Shown here: positions 22,868 through 30,668 of the stretch, in pieces
Layout: every line of letters begins with the position of its first letter
Position numbering within the stretch: the stretch's first letter is position 1
Assembly: GCA_017506865.1 (NCBI GenBank)
Contig: JAFCMP010000223.1
Span: 868,001 to 932,000, forward strand
Length of the DNA stretch: 64,000 nt
Direction: 5' to 3'
Origin: Tribonema minus
Lineage: Eukaryota; Sar; Xanthophyceae; Tribonematales; Tribonemataceae
Notes under the pieces: generated by a model
What the model was told of the DNA's origin: nothing
Databases searched by the model: none
The model's input: only the letters and a program-made list of their open reading frames with translations
Position numbers and translations under genes: made by a program

Positions 22868-23161
22868 GTGGCGGCGGGGGTGTTCCAGTACCCCCTGCAG
22901 GTGACAGACAGAGCACTGGCGTTCGCCAGGCTGCTCCTCACCTACGAGACCATGAAGGCCATCTCGGACGGGCTGAGGGACGTGATGAGGACGCTGAGGA
23001 CGGCGGCGGACGCGGGGGCGGAGACGGCTCACGAGGCGAAGGAGGCGGTCCGCTACGCCGCGTGGGCGGCGGCCGCCCAGGCCGCGGGCGGTCAGGCGTT
23101 GCGCGCGGTGACCGCGCTGATCGGGCGCTCCGAGGCCCCTCCCCCGGATCTTCTCACCTGA
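22868..23161 (+). CDS. Helical small protein with unclear start
   Basis: The frame codes an Ala-rich helical protein (VFQYPLQVTDRALAFARLLL, YETMKAISDGLRDVMRTLRT, AKEAVRYAAWAAAAQAAGGQ). Coding character clearly begins before the GTG at 22868, at least from about 22790 (RRSLSAAYIGERAGRAAAGA), yet there is no in-frame ATG until 22952. The GTG is given here only as a placeholder. Initiation at ACG 22787 or another non-AUG codon, or an unseen upstream exon, would explain it. An A-rich element CGAAAAACGTCAGTC at 22751 could be the promoter. Divergent from PCNA. Function unknown; the helices could be membrane-associated. Confidence 0.5.
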   Translation: MAAGVFQYPLQVTDRALAFARLLLTYETMKAISDGLRDVMRTLRTAADAGAETAHEAKEAVRYAAWAAAAQAAGGQALRAVTALIGRSEAPPPDLLT

Positions 23162-23177
23162 CAGGACGCACTCGCCG

Positions 23178-23196
23178 GGTTTCTTTTGTTGCCCGT
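23178..23196 (+). promoter_or_regulatory. T-tract promoter-like motif
   Basis: GGTTTCTTTTGTTGCCCGT, about 28 bases before the ATG at 23224. Confidence 0.55.
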
Positions 23197-23223
23197 TCAG
23201 CATCATACCGCGATTGGAGCTGA

Positions 23224-24402
23224 ATGAGCGAGGCGGAGCCGGCGACGGCGGGGGGCGACGGCTCATCGGCGCCGCCGCCTCAGCCGCCTCCCCAGCCGGC
23301 GCCGATCGACTGCGCCATCTGCCACGCAAGTGTGGCCGGGCGCGCCGATGTCTGTAGCACACAGTGCGGTCACGAGTTTCACCTGCACTGCATGATGCAG
23401 TGGGCGAGGACGCAGGGCAGGGGTGGCGCCGGCATCGCCTGCCCTGCCTGCAGGGGCGCACTGGTTGGCAGCGAGAGCGCAGACGTCGCTCGCCGCGGGT
23501 CCGGTCCGCGTGCAGCCTCGAGGGCCGAGCAGGACGCCTACCAGAGCGACCTGGAAGTGGAGGACGACTGGGGGGAGTCCGACCCCCTCATGGGCGCCAG
23601 AGGGGCAGAGGCGGCGATGGAGGCCGCCGCAGCCCTGCTCTCGGTGCTGCAGGCCGACATGCGAGCGGAGAGCCTGCCGGCGCTCATCGCCTGCGCTCGC
23701 GACGGCGACGTGAGGACCGCGACCAGCATCCTGAACGCGGCGCCCGAGCAGATCGAAGCCTGCGGAGCCAACGGGATGACGGCGATGCATCACGCCTCGG
23801 CCGCCAACCAGGCAGACATGCTCTCTTTCCTGGCCTCCAGGGGAGCGAGGTGCCGGAGCCGGACGCGGGAGGGCCTGACGGCGCTGCACCTCGCCGTGCA
23901 CGCCAAGTCGCTCGCGTGCGCCACGCTACTGCTTGCGATCGGCGCTTCCGCAGACGACGTCGACTGTGCGGGAGAGACCCCCCTCTTCACCGCCGTGCGC
24001 GCGGAGGACAGGTCGATGGTCATGCTGCTGCTCAGCCACGGCAGCGACGTGGAGGCCAAGAACACAGCCGGAGACAGCATCGCGCACCTGGCAGGCCGCT
24101 GCCGCTGCGCCTTCATCCTGCAGGTCATCGGCCGCTACTCTCCCGCGCTCGACTGGACCAACGCGGTGGGCGACACGCCCCTGCACGTGGCGGCCGCCTG
24201 CGGCAACCTGGGCTTCCTCAACGAGTTCAGGCACCGGCTGAGGTTCACGGAGCGCCACCGCTCCAATCATCTGGGGGTCACCCCCGAGCAGGCGGTCGCC
24301 GCCGGGACGTGCGCGAACATGAAGCTCGCGTTCCGCGCGTGGGCGCCACCCGTGGGGGTGCGCGTGCCTTCCAGGAATGCGGTCACAACGCCGCCGTGGT
24401 AA
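23224..24402 (+). CDS. RING-H2 plus ankyrin-repeat protein
   Basis: The 392-residue protein opens with a Pro-rich stretch, then a RING-H2 finger: Cys30-x2-Cys33, Cys48-x-His50-x2-His53-x2-Cys56, Cys73-x2-Cys76 (CAICHASV, QCGHEFHLHC, CPACRG). Five or so ankyrin repeats follow from about residue 145 (LPALIACARDGDVRTATSIL, GMTAMHHASAANQADMLSFL, GLTALHLAVHAKSLACATLL, GETPLFTAVRAEDRSMVMLL, GDTPLHVAAACGNLGFLNEF). RING plus ankyrin is the layout of XIAP- or XBAT-type E3 ligases. A likely role is ubiquitination of a host target selected by the ankyrins. All zinc ligands are present. Confidence 0.88.
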   Translation: MSEAEPATAGGDGSSAPPPQPPPQPAPIDCAICHASVAGRADVCSTQCGHEFHLHCMMQWARTQGRGGAGIACPACRGALVGSESADVARRGSGPRAASRAEQDAYQSDLEVEDDWGESDPLMGARGAEAAMEAAAALLSVLQADMRAESLPALIACARDGDVRTATSILNAAPEQIEACGANGMTAMHHASAANQADMLSFLASRGARCRSRTREGLTALHLAVHAKSLACATLLLAIGASADDVDCAGETPLFTAVRAEDRSMVMLLLSHGSDVEAKNTAGDSIAHLAGRCRCAFILQVIGRYSPALDWTNAVGDTPLHVAAACGNLGFLNEFRHRLRFTERHRSNHLGVTPEQAVAAGTCANMKLAFRAWAPPVGVRVPSRNAVTTPPW

Positions 24403-24416
24403 ATATCTAGGGCCTC
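24400..24416 (+). promoter_or_regulatory. A-rich promoter-like motif at a stop codon
   Basis: TAAATATCTAGGGCC overlaps the stop of the RING-ankyrin gene and lies about 25 bases before the ATG at 24437. Confidence 0.4.
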
Positions 24417-24436
24417 TGTCACTACCACCCCTCCGC

Positions 24437-24790
24437 ATGTGCTCGCTCAAGATCAAGAAGCACCCCCTGGACGCTGCGGCGGCCGACGGCGCGGCGGCGA
24501 AGGGGCTCAAGAAGCGGGTGTGCGCCAAGGTGGCCAGAGACGCAAACCAGCTGAGGCGGGTGCTGCTGAGGGCGGACAGGAAGTTCGCAGTGAGGAGGGA
24601 CAGCAATGCCGAGCTGAGGGGCTTCGCCAAGGCGAGCGTGAACAGGAGAGTCGAACAGAGGATGCGCGACATGCTGAAGAGAGTCACTAGCCGCAAGCCG
24701 GCGAAGACCGGCGAGGACTCGAACGCAAAGGGCAAGAGTGCCGGAGCCGCGACTGTCGCCGCAAAGGATCCTCAAGACCACGGAAAATGA
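24437..24790 (+). CDS. Small highly basic protein, 117 residues
   Basis: Starts MCSLKIKKHPLDAAAADGAA. Lys, Arg and Ala dominate throughout (AKGLKKRVCAKVARDANQLR, RADRKFAVRRDSNAELRGFA, NRRVEQRMRDMLKRVTSRKP), with a disordered Lys/Ala tail. The helical basic character fits a DNA-binding virion or linker-histone-like protein, but no winged-helix H1 signature is visible. It is directly downstream of the RING-ankyrin gene with its own promoter-like motif. Confidence 0.65.
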   Translation: MCSLKIKKHPLDAAAADGAAAKGLKKRVCAKVARDANQLRRVLLRADRKFAVRRDSNAELRGFAKASVNRRVEQRMRDMLKRVTSRKPAKTGEDSNAKGKSAGAATVAAKDPQDHGK

Positions 24791-24795
24791 GACTG

Positions 24796-24813
24796 AATTT
24801 TTTTGTAGCTCCC
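24796..24813 (+). promoter_or_regulatory. T-tract promoter-like motif
   Basis: AATTTTTTTGTAGCTCCC, about 24 bases before the ATG at 24835. Confidence 0.6.
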
Positions 24814-24834
24814 CGTGTGCATCGCATGTGAGTC

Positions 24835-25374
24835 ATGTCGCACCCTCTCTTCATCCGCACGCCTTCCAACGACTCGTCGCCGAGAGGTCCCGGCGCGCCG
24901 CAGTTCCGCCACAGCATCTGGACAGCGCGCAGCGCTTTTGCGGCGGACGGACTCGAAGCGGACTGCGACTGGGGACCTTCCCGGTCCGCCCGCAGGTTCT
25001 TCGCGGATGACTCGCCCTCCCCCAAAGATCCGAGGTGGAGCGAGAGGTCGACTCCGCCACACACGCCCCCGGCGCTGCACACGCCGACGCTGCATACGCC
25101 CTCGAACACTACGGCCTGCGTCCCCTGCGTCCCCGGCGCCGCGTACAACGTCCGAGCGCTACCCGAACCCCTCGACATCTGCGATCACTGGTCTACCCTC
25201 GAACTGCCCGCCGGCGGCGACGGCGACACGGGCGCCTCGCCCAACAGCATGCAAGCGGCGACGCCTTTCAACTCCCCGACACATACTCTTTCGCCGAGAG
25301 GAGACGGGGGGCTCAGCGACGACAGCGGCGCGGACGTCGGCGACTGGAGCGATTGCGATCCGGAAGAGTCTTGA
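24835..25374 (+). CDS. Ser/Thr/Pro-rich disordered protein, 179 residues
   Basis: Starts MSHPLFIRTPSNDSSPRGPG. Many S/T-P dipeptides are present (TPPHTPPALHTPTLHTPSNT, FNSPTHTLSPRG), together with an acidic C-terminus (DDSGADVGDWSDCDPEES). The repeated HTP units and the density of SP/TP sites suggest a phosphorylated disordered protein, possibly a substrate of proline-directed kinases. No folded domain is recognised. A T-tract promoter precedes it. The gene converges with the coiled-coil gene at 25387, 12 bases away. Confidence 0.65.
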   Translation: MSHPLFIRTPSNDSSPRGPGAPQFRHSIWTARSAFAADGLEADCDWGPSRSARRFFADDSPSPKDPRWSERSTPPHTPPALHTPTLHTPSNTTACVPCVPGAAYNVRALPEPLDICDHWSTLELPAGGDGDTGASPNSMQAATPFNSPTHTLSPRGDGGLSDDSGADVGDWSDCDPEES

Positions 25375-25386
25375 GCGCGCAGGAGG

Positions 25387-25902
25387 TCACGGCGAGAGGG
25401 GCTCCTCGCCGCTCTGCTCCGACACCTTGTTGACGGACAGTGCCACTCCTTTTGTGCGCTTGGGCTTCGGCTTCGCAGCCGAGGTCGCCTGCGCCTGCGC
25501 CTGCGCCTGCGCCTGCGCCAGCTCTTCTCTCGCTGCGGCCACGGACCGGTGCAGATCCTCGATCGAGCCCCTCAGCCTCGCCTCCAGTGCGTCCATCTGA
25601 GCCTGACAGACCCTGGCGAGCGCCTCCTCGGCGGCTGCGGTGGCCGCCGTGCGCGCCTCCATGATCATGCTCTGCTCCACCGCCTGCAGACCCGATGCGA
25701 TCTGCTCCGGGACGGCGCTCTCCAGCGCTGCGGCGACGGCCCGCGTCGCCTCCTCCGCCGCCGCAGTCGCGGCCGCGTCGAGCACTTCTTGCATGCGGTC
25801 GGCGTCCGAGATCGACGCCGCCGCCGATGGCGCCTCGCGGGCAGCGCCTCCCTCTGCGGAGGTCATCTTGCGCGAGGCGGCGAACCGTGAAGTCGGCGGC
25901 AT
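25387..25902 (-). CDS. Ala-rich coiled-coil protein
   Basis: The ATG at 25902 gives 171 residues; an ATG at 25866 is an alternative. Residues 30-130 are a continuous Ala/Glu/Gln helix (DRMQEVLDAAATAAAEEATR, AVEQSMIMEARTAATAAAEE, ARLRGSIEDLHRSVAAAREE) ending in an Ala-Gln dipeptide repeat encoded by a GCCTGC tandem repeat (about 25489-25520). A basic PKPKRTKG stretch and a Ser/Glu tail follow. It resembles the coiled coils at 20061 and 31065 in composition and may be a structural partner of them. The T-tract motif lies upstream. Confidence 0.65.
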   Translation of the reverse strand: MPPTSRFAASRKMTSAEGGAAREAPSAAASISDADRMQEVLDAAATAAAEEATRAVAAALESAVPEQIASGLQAVEQSMIMEARTAATAAAEEALARVCQAQMDALEARLRGSIEDLHRSVAAAREELAQAQAQAQAQATSAAKPKPKRTKGVALSVNKVSEQSGEEPLSP

Positions 25903-25925
25903 GTGGCGGGCTCTCGTTGGCGTTG

Positions 25926-25946
25926 AACCGGGCGCAACAAAAAACG
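25926..25946 (-). promoter_or_regulatory. T-tract promoter-like motif
   Basis: Minus strand CGTTTTTTGTTGCGCCCGG, about 25 bases before the ATG at 25902. Confidence 0.6.
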
Positions 25947-25962
25947 TGCGCTTCGCCGCACG

Positions 25963-25983
25963 TGAATTTTATCTGGGCGCACC
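25963..25983 (+). promoter_or_regulatory. T-rich promoter-like motif
   Basis: GTGAATTTTATCTGGGCGCAC, about 50 bases before the ATG at 26034; back to back with the leftward motif at 25926. Confidence 0.45.
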
Positions 25984-26033
25984 ACCGACACCCCCCATCG
26001 GAGCGCCTTCCCCCCCCCCCTCCCGTCGCCATC

Positions 26034-26996
26034 ATGGCCTCCGAAAAGCACGTGCAGAAGTTCAACTCGCTGCTGCTCATGTTCCTGGGCGACCTCCACG
26101 CGGCGGTGCCTCACATGGAAGTCATCACGACGGCGAGGGACCTGCTGAGTGCCCTGGTGGCCCTGAACCCCGGGGACAGAAGCGTGCTGGACACGTTCGT
26201 GAGGGCCGCGTCGACGGCGTCCGAGGTCGTCGCCGGCCGGAGCAGCGACGGCTTCGAGAGCCTCGTCGCGGGTTCCGGTCTGCTCACCAAGGTCGAAGCG
26301 GTGACCATCTACCAGGCGCTGACCGCAGAGGACAGGGAGGCGTGCTGGAAGTACGCCACGAAGCTGCTGGCATGCGCCAAGAAGGCGGCGCCCGAGCTCG
26401 GTCACGACGGCGGGCGGGTCATCGCCGCCGTCAGGACCCTGGCGGACAGCAACAGCAGCAGCGGCGGGGGCATGATGAGCAACGCCCTGTCTCACGCGGC
26501 GGCGCGGCTGGCGAGCTGCCTCGTCGGATGGGACGGGCCCCGGCAGCGGGAGAGGGAGGCCGCGGCGGCGACGCTCGACGAGCTCTCCTGTCCCTCCAGA
26601 GCCAAGGACTTGCAGAGGGCGGTCTGCGAAGCCTGCGCGGACGGCGCACAGCAGCTGCTCATGTCTCCCGACGACTTCTTCTCTCAGCGCGGCCTGCCCC
26701 TGGTCCCCGGAGGACCCGAGGCTTCAGATGACATCCTTGCGGCCGCGCCGGACCCGGCCTCCATTCGCGCGTCGAGCATGCACCTGGCCACCGTCGCCAT
26801 GGCCCTCGAGTCGGTGCCCGAGTCCATCCTGCGCAAGATCGAGAAGGTCGCCAGCACCTTCGTCGACAAGGCCAACCAGGGCGGAATCGACTTCGAGGCG
26901 CTGGCCGCCGACCCCATGTCGTCGCTCGAAGCCATCACCCAGGCGGGCATGGCAGACGACATCATGTCCCTCGTCGGCGACCTCGTGATAGCCTGA
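26034..26996 (+). CDS. Conserved-virus-type helical protein, 320 residues
   Basis: Starts MASEKHVQKFNSLLLMFLGD. The opening KFNSLLLMFLGDLHAAVPHM, followed by an all-helical body and a C-terminal acidic/hydrophobic segment (QAGMADDIMSLVGDLVIA), is a pattern seen in uncharacterised nucleocytovirus proteins. I recall it only loosely and give no family name. A Gly/Ser linker lies at about residue 143. There is no transmembrane helix. The gene is convergent with none and is followed by the small Gly-rich gene at 27087. Confidence 0.65.
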   Translation: MASEKHVQKFNSLLLMFLGDLHAAVPHMEVITTARDLLSALVALNPGDRSVLDTFVRAASTASEVVAGRSSDGFESLVAGSGLLTKVEAVTIYQALTAEDREACWKYATKLLACAKKAAPELGHDGGRVIAAVRTLADSNSSSGGGMMSNALSHAAARLASCLVGWDGPRQREREAAAATLDELSCPSRAKDLQRAVCEACADGAQQLLMSPDDFFSQRGLPLVPGGPEASDDILAAAPDPASIRASSMHLATVAMALESVPESILRKIEKVASTFVDKANQGGIDFEALAADPMSSLEAITQAGMADDIMSLVGDLVIA

Positions 26997-27052
26997 GGGA
27001 TCGCGTCAAATCGAATGATCGAATGAACAACGCACACCAAGACGAAACTCGC

Positions 27053-27070
27053 TCAATTTTTTGTGCGCTC
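27053..27070 (+). promoter_or_regulatory. T-tract promoter-like motif
   Basis: TCAATTTTTTGTGCGCTC, about 17 bases before the ATG at 27087. Confidence 0.6.
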
Positions 27071-27086
27071 TTGTACATTGAAAGCG

Positions 27087-27350
27087 ATGGCCGGAGGCGT
27101 ATTTTTGACGACCGGAAGGTCCGCAGCGGGCGGGGGTTCGACGTACTCCTCGTCCTCCTCCGGTTACGGCGCAGGCGTCGCCTTCAGGAACTCCATCGGC
27201 GTCACCGGGGACAGCCGCAGCGGGGCGGAGAGGGAGTGGCGGCTGCTGGTGGCGCCCCCCGACAACGAGACCAACGGTCTGATGGTGCAGCACCGCGACG
27301 ACACCGGCGAGTGGGCGACGGTTCAGGCCTTCCTGCCCCGCGACGCCTGA
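27087..27350 (+). CDS. Gly/Ser-rich small protein, 87 residues
   Basis: Starts MAGGVFLTTGRSAAGGGSTY and continues with a Ser/Tyr/Gly tract (SSSSSGYGAGVAFRNSIGV), then a beta-like end (REWRLLVAPPDNETNGLMVQ, WATVQAFLPRDA). The ending, a Trp-Arg strand, a turn and a Leu/Met-Val-Gln strand, loosely recalls the C-terminal cap of the fibre proteins. A small structural protein is possible. Its 3' end overlaps the convergent nuclease gene by 28 bases. Confidence 0.6.
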   Translation: MAGGVFLTTGRSAAGGGSTYSSSSSGYGAGVAFRNSIGVTGDSRSGAEREWRLLVAPPDNETNGLMVQHRDDTGEWATVQAFLPRDA

Positions 27351-27898
27351 TCGTCCGCCCCCACCACGTACGGATTGCAGCGGCCCTGCTGCTCCTGCGC
27401 GACGACGTGATGTCTGCGCTCGTAGTCTGACACGGGCAGGTCAGCCCATCGCCAGAGCGCGCTCGCATCGATGGCGCGCGACTCCACGTCCACGCCGTAC
27501 GTGTCCCGCACGTAGAGGCACGCCCTCGCGACCGCGCCTCGCGCCCTCTGCGGGGGCGCAAACACTCGCGCGCGGGCGTCCACCATCCACTCGTCGTCGC
27601 CCAGTCGCAACCTGAGGTTGCCCCACGGCTCCACCAGCGTGTAGTCGCGGCGAGCGGCGTTCACGGCGCGGTCGGCGATGAACAGGTTGTGCAGGTCGCC
27701 GCGGGCGTTGCGCGCTCCGCATCCCTTCAGCACGGAGACGGGCACGACGTGCTCCCTGCTCCACGCCGGGCCTTCCAGGCTCCTCCCCGTGTACACGCAG
27801 ATTCTCTCGAAACGACGCCCCCCCAGCATCGACAGCGCGCGAACCCGCAGCAGGCACACGCCGCCGACCGCCAGTCTGAGAGCCGGCCGCGCCCTCAT
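27323..27898 (-). CDS. EndA/endonuclease I-type HNH nuclease
   Basis: The 191-residue protein starts at the ATG at 27898 with a basic, hydrophobic N-terminus (ALRLAVGGVCLLRVRAL) that may be a signal peptide or anchor. The beta-beta-alpha-metal motif is SREHVVPVSVLKG (His50 general base) followed by RGDLHNLFIADRAVNAARRD, where His70/Asn71 and Asn80 occupy the metal and phosphate-binding positions. This is the endonuclease I (EndA, NucM) pattern: non-specific DNA or RNA cutting. It is shorter than bacterial enzymes (about 220-250). It is probably exported or virion-bound if the leader is real. Role in nucleotide salvage or host DNA degradation is inferred. Confidence 0.75.
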   Translation of the reverse strand: MRARPALRLAVGGVCLLRVRALSMLGGRRFERICVYTGRSLEGPAWSREHVVPVSVLKGCGARNARGDLHNLFIADRAVNAARRDYTLVEPWGNLRLRLGDDEWMVDARARVFAPPQRARGAVARACLYVRDTYGVDVESRAIDASALWRWADLPVSDYERRHHVVAQEQQGRCNPYVVGADDQASRGRKA

Positions 27899-27913
27899 GC
27901 CGTACCACCCGCG

Positions 27914-27938
27914 TCGGCTTCCTATTTTGTCTGAGGGC
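27914..27938. promoter_or_regulatory. Bidirectional promoter region
   Basis: Rightward TCCTATTTTGTCTGAGGGC (for 27955); leftward CAGACAAAATAGGAAGCC (for 27898). Confidence 0.5.
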
Positions 27939-27954
27939 TGTTGAGACTGACTGA

Positions 27955-28605
27955 ATGGCGGTATACACCTCTTTGCGAATGGCGGTGTGGGGAGCGGCGG
28001 TCACCTTCGCCCTGCTCTGCGCATTCCGCATCGTGACGGAAGGCGGCGAGTGGAACGTCCAGGACCGGGGCACGTGGCCCGAGAGGGTCGCCGTGTACGC
28101 AAGCGGCAGGCACGAGCGGGGCGGCGGATGTAACGCTTGCGAAAGCGGAGGCGGCGGCGGCGGCGGTGGCGGGGCCGCGGACATCACTGCGGAGCCCGCC
28201 GTTGCGGAGGAGTACCTGCTCGCAGGCAACCTGCTGGAGAGGAAGCACGTGGACCTGGTGCCCATCATGCGCCCGCAGCAGAACATGAGGGACGTCGTCA
28301 CGAACATGGCCCTCCTCGAGACCCACCTCTTCAACGCCGCCAAGAACTGCCACGACTGCATCAGGAAGCACTTCATCCTCATCCAGGGCTACTTGGAGGA
28401 GGCCCTCAGCCTCGTGTCTGCCGATCCCGCCAAGGCCTTGCCCGTGCCGTTGGACATTCAGAGACTGGAGCAGACTGTGCGGTCTATGCACCTCGAGTGG
28501 GAGGAGAGCGATCGGTCGCCGCCTGTGCGGCAGAGCATCGCGCAGCGGATGAGGCAGCTGCGCAAGGGGCTGATGGCGGACTTCGCGAAACCTCTGCGGA
28601 GCTAG
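27955..28605 (+). CDS. Membrane protein with CxxCxxKH helical domain
   Basis: The 216-residue product starts MAVYTSLRMAVWGAAVTFAL, an N-terminal transmembrane anchor. A Gly9 linker follows, then a helical domain VVTNMALLETHLFNAAKNCH with DCIRKHFILIQGYLEEALSL. The N-C-H-D-C-I-R-K-H segment is a pattern that I recall from conserved membrane proteins of several giant-virus families (CxDCxxKHxLxIExxxEEA). The two Cys could be redox-active or bind metal. The last 122 bases overlap an antisense gene (28484). Function unknown. Confidence 0.75.
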   Translation: MAVYTSLRMAVWGAAVTFALLCAFRIVTEGGEWNVQDRGTWPERVAVYASGRHERGGGCNACESGGGGGGGGGAADITAEPAVAEEYLLAGNLLERKHVDLVPIMRPQQNMRDVVTNMALLETHLFNAAKNCHDCIRKHFILIQGYLEEALSLVSADPAKALPVPLDIQRLEQTVRSMHLEWEESDRSPPVRQSIAQRMRQLRKGLMADFAKPLRS

Positions 28606-28864
28606 TCGCCGCGCTGCCAGCGCTCCGCCGCAGCGCCTGGTGCAGCGCGCTCATGTGGTCCGGCACCCACCCGTCGTATGTGGACGACCGCACATCCAAC
28701 GTACTCGTGCACGACCGCAGCGTCTGGAGCACGAACTCGCGTGGGGGCACGTTGGCGAGCGCGTCGCTCGCGTCGGTGAACGTGCCCACGACGGTGCCGA
28801 TGCCGTCATCGTCAAACACGACGAAGCGAAAGCCCTGCACGTCGTCGCCATAGTACACGCCCAT
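28484..28864 (-). CDS. Small protein, partly antisense to its neighbour
   Basis: From the ATG at 28864 the first 80 residues look coding (MGVYYGDDVQGFRFVVFDDD, GIGTVVGTFTDASDALANVP, YDGWVPDHMSALHQALRRS). The last 45 are Ala/Ser/Arg rich and overlap the 3' end of the rightward membrane gene, so the real 3' end may differ (for example through an intron that I could not locate). An A-tract motif GAAATGTCTCGTGC lies upstream. No family is recognised; the VVFDDDGIGTVVG hairpin is suggestive of a small beta sheet. Confidence 0.55.
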   Translation of the reverse strand: MGVYYGDDVQGFRFVVFDDDGIGTVVGTFTDASDALANVPPREFVLQTLRSCTSTLDVRSSTYDGWVPDHMSALHQALRRSAGSAATSSAEVSRSPPSAPCAAASSAARCSAAQAATDRSPPTRGA

Positions 28865-28884
28865 CGGCTGCGGCGATGTCGCTG

Positions 28885-28905
28885 AGCGCACGAGACATTT
28901 CGCGA
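28885..28905 (-). promoter_or_regulatory. A-tract promoter-like motif
   Basis: Minus strand GCGAAATGTCTCGTGCGC, about 25 bases before the ATG at 28864. Confidence 0.45.
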
Positions 28906-29046
28906 CGGCGCAAGAGCGAGGCCGCTCCCCCCGGGCCAGGTCCCCCCGCGCTGCTCTCGGAGCCGCCGACGCGTTCCGTCACGGAATGCACCGGCCTCGC
29001 CCTCGCGCGAGGCCGGCTCTCACTCCCACCCTTCCCTCCCCTCAGC

Positions 29047-29628
29047 ATGGATGTCGCCATCGTATCGACGCTGTCGCCGGAGAGCGCGCACATGGTGACC
29101 GAGGCGCTGCGGTGGTTCAACGATCCGGACGACAGGACGAGGGCGGAGGCGCTGCGGTCCGTCATCGGCTCGCCGCGGACCGGGCCCAGCCTCCGCCTGA
29201 TGGACCACCTGGCGGTGCACTACTCGAGAGCCAGGGGCGTCGCCGTTCGCGGCAGAGACGGCGTGCCCGTGGACCTGTGGACAGAGTACCGGAGGGCGCT
29301 GCAGGCCTCCGGCAAGCGGTACTTCGACGCCTTCAAGCGGTTCCTGCCCGTCAAGGCCCGGGTGCTGGGGCAGGAGGTCGAGACGACCCTCGGTCAGCTT
29401 CGGTTCCTGGCATGGTTTCAGAAGCTGGGCATGCACGACTACCTGCTGCAGCACTCGGGCGAGGTGAGGGCGCACATGCAGGCGATGCTGACGGCGGCCA
29501 GGAGCGAAGACGCCATCGCCGGCAGGACCACGCGCAAGCGGGGGAGCAGGGGCGACAGCGAGAGAGGCGACTGCACGGCGGCGACGAAGCCGGCGCTTCA
29601 CCTGGGACAATTCGAGATGAGCTTTTGA
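29047..29628 (+). CDS. Conserved giant-virus helical protein, 193 residues
   Basis: Starts MDVAIVSTLSPESAHMVTEA. An earlier in-frame ATG at 28876 would add 57 low-complexity residues and is not preferred. The core VDLWTEYRRALQASGKRYFD, AFKRFLPVKARVLGQEVETT, LGQLRFLAWFQKLGMHDYLL matches from memory a family shared by mimiviruses and phycodnaviruses. Its signature is FDxFxR followed by an xxTTxGQLxFxxW helix and a terminal Ixxxx helix pair. No function is known for the family. The tail is basic (RTTRKRGSRGDSERGD). Confidence 0.75.
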   Translation: MDVAIVSTLSPESAHMVTEALRWFNDPDDRTRAEALRSVIGSPRTGPSLRLMDHLAVHYSRARGVAVRGRDGVPVDLWTEYRRALQASGKRYFDAFKRFLPVKARVLGQEVETTLGQLRFLAWFQKLGMHDYLLQHSGEVRAHMQAMLTAARSEDAIAGRTTRKRGSRGDSERGDCTAATKPALHLGQFEMSF

Positions 29629-29640
29629 CACGAAGCTCCG

Positions 29641-29658
29641 CGTTTTTTGTAGCGTCCC
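29641..29658 (+). promoter_or_regulatory. T-tract promoter-like motif
   Basis: CGTTTTTTGTAGCGTCCC, about 55 bases before the ATG at 29711. Confidence 0.55.
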
Positions 29659-29710
29659 TCGGATCCGCGCTGCAGCGCCTGTACATCCCGCACCGGCCAC
29701 CGCTGGTCGA

Positions 29711-30067
29711 ATGGTTCACTACGCACTCATGGCGCCCCTGCACACGGCGTACGACGGCTTCTATGCCCCCCCCGTGTCGAAGCAAGTGAAGCCTGAGAGG
29801 CACGCTCCCGAGGAGCAGGACGCAGCGCCGCAGGACAGGGGGGGCGAAGGGGGGGGCTCGCAGGGAGCGCCCCTGGTGCCCTTGGGTGCCCCACTGCCCC
29901 CGTCCGCGGAGGCTCGCGCGTCATCGGCGCCCGCGGCCCTGAACTCGTCCGTCGAGGTGCCTCTCGTCGCGCTGCTGCTCGCCAGCGCCGCGGTGGGGGC
30001 CGCTCTGGGCTTCGGGCTGGGCGCTCTCTACGTGCGCCGGCTGCTGGCGCCCAAGGTGCTTCGGTAG
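29711..30067 (+). CDS. C-terminally anchored small protein
   Basis: Starts MVHYALMAPLHTAYDGFYAP. The middle is disordered and charged (EEQDAAPQDRGGEGGG). A hydrophobic helix VPLVALLLASAAVGAALGFG lies at about residues 82-105 and ends with RRLLAPKVLR. The tail-anchored layout with the bulk on one side fits a virion or host-membrane protein. No family is recognised. Confidence 0.6.
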   Translation: MVHYALMAPLHTAYDGFYAPPVSKQVKPERHAPEEQDAAPQDRGGEGGGSQGAPLVPLGAPLPPSAEARASSAPAALNSSVEVPLVALLLASAAVGAALGFGLGALYVRRLLAPKVLR

Positions 30068-30076
30068 CCCCACCAG

Positions 30077-30096
30077 CCTTTTTTTCTAGCTCCTCC
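30077..30096 (+). promoter_or_regulatory. T-tract promoter-like motif
   Basis: CCTTTTTTTCTAGCTCCTCC, about 22 bases before the ATG at 30119. Confidence 0.6.
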
Positions 30097-30118
30097 ACCA
30101 TCAGCCCGAGACGACTCC

Positions 30119-30668
30119 ATGTCGGCCGCTTCTTTCATCTCGGTCGGGGGTAGGGCGTTCGTGGCGGACGTGGGCGACTTCGGGGACGTCATCCGCACGG
30201 ACCTCCTGGGCCTCGACGAGGCTCCCGTCGTCAGCATGGACGACGGCACACTGAGGGGAGCCGTGGGCGCGGCTGCGAAGGAGAAGGTCATCAACGCGGA
30301 GACCGGCAAGGACGGGTTCGAAGCGCCTTACGAAGTGCCGCTCGACGTCCGCACCGTCGGCATCGCGCAGCTGACGGCTCACGGAGTCCCCCTCGAGACT
30401 CAGGCCGCCATGTTCGACAACTGGCGCACGAAGCTGACCGCCGGGCAGAAGCAGTCCTCCATGCAGGTGAGCGCGCGCCGAACGACCTCTGCCGCCCTCG
30501 CGGAGTGCCCTCGACCTGCGCCTGCAGCGCCGACCCGCTCACGTCGCCCTCTCTTCTCCCCCGCACGTCTGAGCTTCTCTGCAGGCGTGGGCGGCCGCGT
30601 CGCAAGGGTCGCCCGAGGAGGTGCAGGCGTTCCTGGAGGGCATGGTGGCGACGCTCCTCGCTCTCTGA
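30119..30668 (+). CDS. Spliced small protein, 143 residues
   Basis: Exons 30119-30466 and 30585-30668 are joined by a 118-base intron with donor CAG/GTGAGC and acceptor CTGCAG. The protein starts MSAASFISVGGRAFVADVGD, and exon 1 ends GQKQSSMQ. Exon 2 continues AWAAASQGSPEEVQAFLEGM VATLLAL and stops. The unspliced frame after 30466 turns Arg/Pro-rich, which supports the intron. The body is a mixed alpha/beta small domain with no recognised family. Exon 2 overlaps antisense coding of the gene at 30539. Confidence 0.75.

Noticed and set aside
24437..24790. Linker histone H1
   Set aside because: Basic and Ala/Lys-rich but without a winged-helix signature; left as an unnamed basic protein.
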